From Paenibacillus lactis (lineage in GTDB: Bacteria; Bacillota; Bacilli; Paenibacillales; Paenibacillaceae): a stretch of DNA of 64,000 nucleotides. This document shows positions 61,195 through 64,000 of the stretch, piece after piece (positions within the stretch are counted from its first letter, which is position 1; every line of letters begins with the position of its first letter). The notes beneath the pieces are model-generated. The model was not told the DNA's origin and did no database searches. It saw nothing but the letters and a program-made list of their open reading frames with translations. A program made the position numbers and the translations under genes. The DNA is taken from contig NZ_JAGGKI010000005.1 of assembly GCF_017873605.1 (NCBI RefSeq), positions 248,001-312,000 on the forward strand, given 5' to 3'.

Positions 61195-61707
61195 TTATAC
61201 GCACACAATTTTCTTCCATTTTCTGATTTTGGTTCGAAAGCTTTTAAACGGAGCAACAGAATTAATATGAATCCATTTGCATATTGGCCAGTTTGCGCTG
61301 GTGGCAGCCCACTTTCGTTTGCCTGGGGAGAAAAGTTCTTCATCTTCAAGCTGCTCAATCCATTGACATACCTCTTCTACGCGTTGTTGGAGTAGAGCGC
61401 GCAGTTCATGCAATGAACTACCGGCATAGGTATCGTAAAAGTGCGCATACAACAGCCCTAACTGGTTCCACTTATATAGTGGGGACGGGGTGATCACTTC
61501 CAGGCCAGCGAATTCATCCCTTTCCCAGCTTAATAATAAGGTCAGCCAGCCTACCTGATAGGCAAGCATTTCATGAGGAGTCCGGTCTACCTCTTCGACT
61601 CGATAACATTCACGATCTTTAGGCACGGCGTCGAACTCTTGATCAAGTAAATGATAGGTTCTCACAATTTCATCAATAAGCGCTTGTTTATTTTCATATG
61701 TCGGCAT
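61195..61707 (-). CDS. ClbS/DfsB family four-helix-bundle protein
   Basis: 170 residues. MPTYENKQALIDEIVRTYH at the start, DRTPHEMLAYQVGWLTLLL in the second helix and FSPGKRKWAATSANWPICKWIHI at the end match ClbS/DfsB (formerly DUF1706), which includes self-resistance proteins against DNA-damaging metabolites and many uncharacterised members. The ATG at 61707 follows AAGGAG by 8 bases; the frame opens at 61791 without another good site. Confidence 0.8.
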   Translation of the reverse strand: MPTYENKQALIDEIVRTYHLLDQEFDAVPKDRECYRVEEVDRTPHEMLAYQVGWLTLLLSWERDEFAGLEVITPSPLYKWNQLGLLYAHFYDTYAGSSLHELRALLQQRVEEVCQWIEQLEDEELFSPGKRKWAATSANWPICKWIHINSVAPFKSFRTKIRKWKKIVCV

Positions 61708-61759
61708 CCTAAAACTCCTTACACCTATCTTTGGTTCTATATCCCTTCTACTCTCCAAA

Positions 61760-62290
61760 TCAACTTCCATTATTACAAAGTATACATCCATGGCAACTTA
61801 AATAGATATTATGTTGTTCACATTTAGGGTATCCTCTTGGGATCGTGGGGTTATCGTCACCCTCTTCAATTTCTGCCCACTCTATATAATTGTTCATGCT
61901 CACATCTTCTTGATTAAACGCCTGAATCATGAAGTCAAACTGCTTCAAACAATGAACAACCTGGTCTTGACGTGGTTCATAGCTTAATTTCTCCCACCCT
62001 AAGCCTTTTGCCGCATGCGAAATCGTTCGCATCATAAAATCCTTCTCACTTGCAAAGGAATTGACCGTCCAAGGCATTTCATCGATATCAAAACCAACGG
62101 TCCCTATTCCAACGACGGACTGATCCCTTTGTGCTAGCCAGATAATCAGTTCTTTTTCTCGATTTGTTCCAGCCAGCATGGAACCGCTAATAACTAAAAC
62201 CTCAATAAACACGGAGGTTAATCCATTTGACATACTTATTGGTTCAACTACATCCTTGAATCTTGGGGGTAGTGAAATCGTGTTTCCCAT
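61760..62290 (-). CDS. Hypothetical protein with a Cys-rich C-terminus
   Basis: 176 residues. Start MGNTISLPPRFKDVV, a centre with IIWLAQRDQSVVGIG, and a tail with C-x11-C-x2-C-x2-C (CEQHNIYLSCHGCILC) that could bind a metal. No known domain. GGAGG precedes the ATG. It ends about 53 bp before the ClbS/DfsB start on the same strand. Confidence 0.6.
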   Translation of the reverse strand: MGNTISLPPRFKDVVEPISMSNGLTSVFIEVLVISGSMLAGTNREKELIIWLAQRDQSVVGIGTVGFDIDEMPWTVNSFASEKDFMMRTISHAAKGLGWEKLSYEPRQDQVVHCLKQFDFMIQAFNQEDVSMNNYIEWAEIEEGDDNPTIPRGYPKCEQHNIYLSCHGCILCNNGS

Positions 62291-62364
62291 ACCGTCCTCC
62301 AGTACTTGTTGCTTCGTTCAATTTATCAAGCAGCTTGCCTTTTTTCCGTGGGGGAAATAAAATC

Positions 62365-62844
62365 CTACCTTTCTTCAAACCACGCTTTATCTATTAATTC
62401 GTCCCATTCCATAATCAGTTTCTTGTATTTGATAACCCAATATCCAAAATCAGAATTGTACTTTTTTGAAGTTGTTCCATCAAATCTATGAAATAGATAA
62501 TTCCCCTCCTTATTGAGTACCTCATCCTTAAGCACTTCAAAATCAACTAACAAATCAGAATAATGAAGTTCCCTCTTTTGAGCATTTATTTCTACAACAA
62601 TTCTTCTCTTATTCTTCACTTCTGAAGTATCAAATAAAATGGACTCCACAATTTCAAAATCCACAAAAGTTAACGTTGCTTCTCCAGAATACATAGCCAT
62701 CCCCGTGTAGTTAAGAGGGTGATCCGATAAAACATCTATGTGCTCAAATGTTACCGATAAATTCTGCCCTTCAGTTGAGGTTGATGCAATGATGCAGTCA
62801 TGCAACGAGATATGGGCAATCGTGTTCTCTGATTTATATTTAAT
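62365..62844 (-). CDS. Hypothetical protein with an apparent AUU start codon
   Basis: About 159 residues with HISLHDCIIAS, LSVTFEHIDVLSDHPL and KRELHYSDLLVDFEVLKDE strands; no family recognised. The open frame's first start-like codon (TTG 62805) has no ribosome site. Upstream in frame, ATT at 62844 lies six bases after GGAGGG and gives IKYKSENTIAHISL as a natural N-terminus. I therefore propose initiation at AUU or a mutated start. Confidence 0.55.
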   Translation of the reverse strand: MKYKSENTIAHISLHDCIIASTSTEGQNLSVTFEHIDVLSDHPLNYTGMAMYSGEATLTFVDFEIVESILFDTSEVKNKRRIVVEINAQKRELHYSDLLVDFEVLKDEVLNKEGNYLFHRFDGTTSKKYNSDFGYWVIKYKKLIMEWDELIDKAWFEER

Positions 62845-62861
62845 AGGTAGCCCTCCTTCCG

Positions 62862-63281
62862 TTACAGTATAGTCTCAATGAACACTCTCCCACATTGATG
62901 TTTCTTTAAATCGACGCCTTTAAATTTTCCTTGCGACCGAGAGTAGATCGAGGCAGCTCCGAAGCGAGAATACATGTCAATTGCAAGTGAGTCGAGTCCT
63001 TTCTCTCTTCTGAATATTCGCCGAAACAAAAAAATCCCAATGAAGAACAACAATGTTAAGAAGTAATCACGGACGAAATCTGGTGCCGTATATGAATACC
63101 AATATAAATAAAAGGCATCAGTGATATCTGTATTTATAACGATCTCTTGACCGAATAGATTTGGATCGTGATTTTGTTTTGAATTTTTTATGTTCGTGCT
63201 GATTTCTAAAAAACCAAGGTGAATGATTGGAACTAGCAAGGACACACAAGCTGCAATTAGATAGCTCTTACCTTGTTTCAT
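62862..63281 (-). CDS. Small membrane protein
   Basis: About 139 residues with two hydrophobic segments (YLIAACVSLLVPIIHLGFL and VRDYFLTLLFFIGIFLF) flanking an external stretch of about 60 residues, and a basic C-terminus. GGAGGTTACG precedes the ATG at 63281. Only 17 bp before the AUU-start gene, so probably one operon. No family recognised. Confidence 0.65.
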   Translation of the reverse strand: MKQGKSYLIAACVSLLVPIIHLGFLEISTNIKNSKQNHDPNLFGQEIVINTDITDAFYLYWYSYTAPDFVRDYFLTLLFFIGIFLFRRIFRREKGLDSLAIDMYSRFGAASIYSRSQGKFKGVDLKKHQCGRVFIETIL

Positions 63282-63437
63282 CGTAACCTCCAATCGAAAG
63301 CAAAGGATCGACTCTGCCGCCGATCCCTCATTGAATTGCTTTATTCTTTATTCTCGATGGCAAGTCCAAAAACCTTTCTCCGGCAGCGGACAGATCCTTT
63401 ACGATCCACCTCAATTCCGTCAAATTCATTCTACCCA

Positions 63438-64000
63438 TCACGCATCTTCGTTGGCAGCGAAGGCCCTCATAGATGGATCAGTCATCAGACGCTTTCCACC
63501 TCGACGATCAGAAATCAGGGCAAAGGGGATCCCTAGCAACAAAAACCATCCGCCCGCATGGAAAGTCCGACTGAAGGAGGCAACGAACGCATCCTGCAAA
63601 TCCGTGCTCACCTGGGATAATTGCTGCCCCAGCTCTTGCCGCTGCTGCGTGAAAGCAGCTTGGAGCTCCTGCTTTACCGATTCATCCGCCTCGGACAATA
63701 GAGCCTTCTCCATGGTATCCAGTTGAAGGAGGATCGCCCCCTCGGCGTTCTTAGCACCGGCTGAGGACTTCTCTTGTACCATACGCCCCACCTGCTCCAG
63801 GATGACCTCCTTGGCCTCCGCCGAGAGGTCGGCGCTGCTCTCGATTTGCAGCTTTATTTTGTTCACAGCCTCCCCACTGTAATGGCTTAACGCCGTATTT
63901 AGCACAGAAACCAAAATAGCTACGCCCAGAACTGAGCCGATCGCTCTAGACATATTCATGATACCCGAGGCGATGCCGATCTTCTCTTCCGGCACGTTGC
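63438..64000 (-). CDS. MFS transporter, DHA2-like, C-terminal part
   Basis: At least 187 codons, open at the right edge. GIASGIMNMSRAIGSVLGVAILVSV is the conserved late segment of DHA2-type drug/H+ antiporters. A ~110-residue hydrophilic insert with many Gln/Glu (KEVILEQVGRMVQEKSSA, ELQAAFTQQRQELGQQL) follows, before a last membrane segment GGWFLLLGIPFALI. The long insert between the last two segments is seen in some EmrB/MdeA-like members. Substrate unknown. Confidence 0.85.
   Translation of the reverse strand, partial: NVPEEKIGIASGIMNMSRAIGSVLGVAILVSVLNTALSHYSGEAVNKIKLQIESSADLSAEAKEVILEQVGRMVQEKSSAGAKNAEGAILLQLDTMEKALLSEADESVKQELQAAFTQQRQELGQQLSQVSTDLQDAFVASFSRTFHAGGWFLLLGIPFALISDRRGGKRLMTDPSMRAFAANEDA

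Noticed and set aside
1..64000. Insertion sequences, prophage or integrase genes
   Set aside because: No transposase, integrase or phage structural protein was recognised anywhere in the window.

Overview
The window looks like a chromosomal segment of a Paenibacillus-type Firmicute. The signs are strong AGGAGG-like ribosome sites with many TTG and GTG starts, YesM/YesN-type two-component genes beside an LplABC-type sugar importer, a Zur regulon with spare ribosomal protein paralogues, a Bacillus-style holin-like type I toxin, and many small stand-alone GNAT, Nudix and HAD genes. No rRNA, tRNA, insertion sequence, prophage or CRISPR array was seen. Nearly all genes are on the minus strand.

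Layout. 0-6.3 kb and 9-15 kb: a minus-strand run of small enzymes (DJ-1/PfpI, GyrI-like, monooxygenase-like, VOC, YqeK-like HD, GNATs, three Nudix proteins, TrmO, a CPBP protease, HAD phosphatases, a 5'-nucleotidase, a 2H phosphoesterase). It is interrupted by a plus-strand ECF sigma/anti-sigma pair (6.6-8.8 kb). 15.4-16.9 kb: a secreted M15 peptidase and a small two-motif beta/gamma-crystallin protein. 17.3-27.4 kb: a zinc-homeostasis block with zur, rpmG-znuCBA followed by a 5'-truncated rpsN, cobW with an AAA+ ATPase, and a FecBCDE-type metallophore importer; five Zur-box-like palindromes sit in its promoters. 27.7-30.2 kb: a lipoprotein gene and a 1.7-kb array of 360-400 bp tandem repeats carrying four strong hairpins. 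30.2-33.9 kb: a TelA / binding-protein+VWA / membrane-protein operon. 34.2-45.5 kb: a xylan-utilisation locus (GH10, GH43, two permeases, binding lipoprotein, response regulator, histidine kinase, second response regulator). 45.7-54.5 kb: mixed small genes, a four-repeat secreted protein, Nif3-like, MarR and a divergent SnoaL-like gene. 54.8-64 kb: an LCP-family gene, small lipoproteins, a type I toxin-antitoxin locus, an AlaX-like tRNA editing enzyme, an aminoglycoside-phosphotransferase-like gene, more GNAT/hypothetical genes, and the end of an MFS transporter.

How parts work together. Under zinc limitation Zur would release ZnuABC, a zinc-sparing L33, a COG0523 GTPase with its AAA+ partner, and the FecBCDE importer. 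In the xylan locus a membrane kinase and two AraC-type regulators would sense oligosaccharides and control an importer (ATPase encoded elsewhere) plus cytosolic xylanase and xylosidase/arabinofuranosidase. The sigma and anti-sigma genes overlap and form a signalling pair.

A recurrent oddity is single-base frameshifts in otherwise well-preserved genes (about 750, 8472, 13430 and 54435, plus a more degraded one near 6260). They may be assembly errors or fresh pseudogenes; raw reads would decide. All calls rest on reading the sequence and family knowledge; no database search was run.
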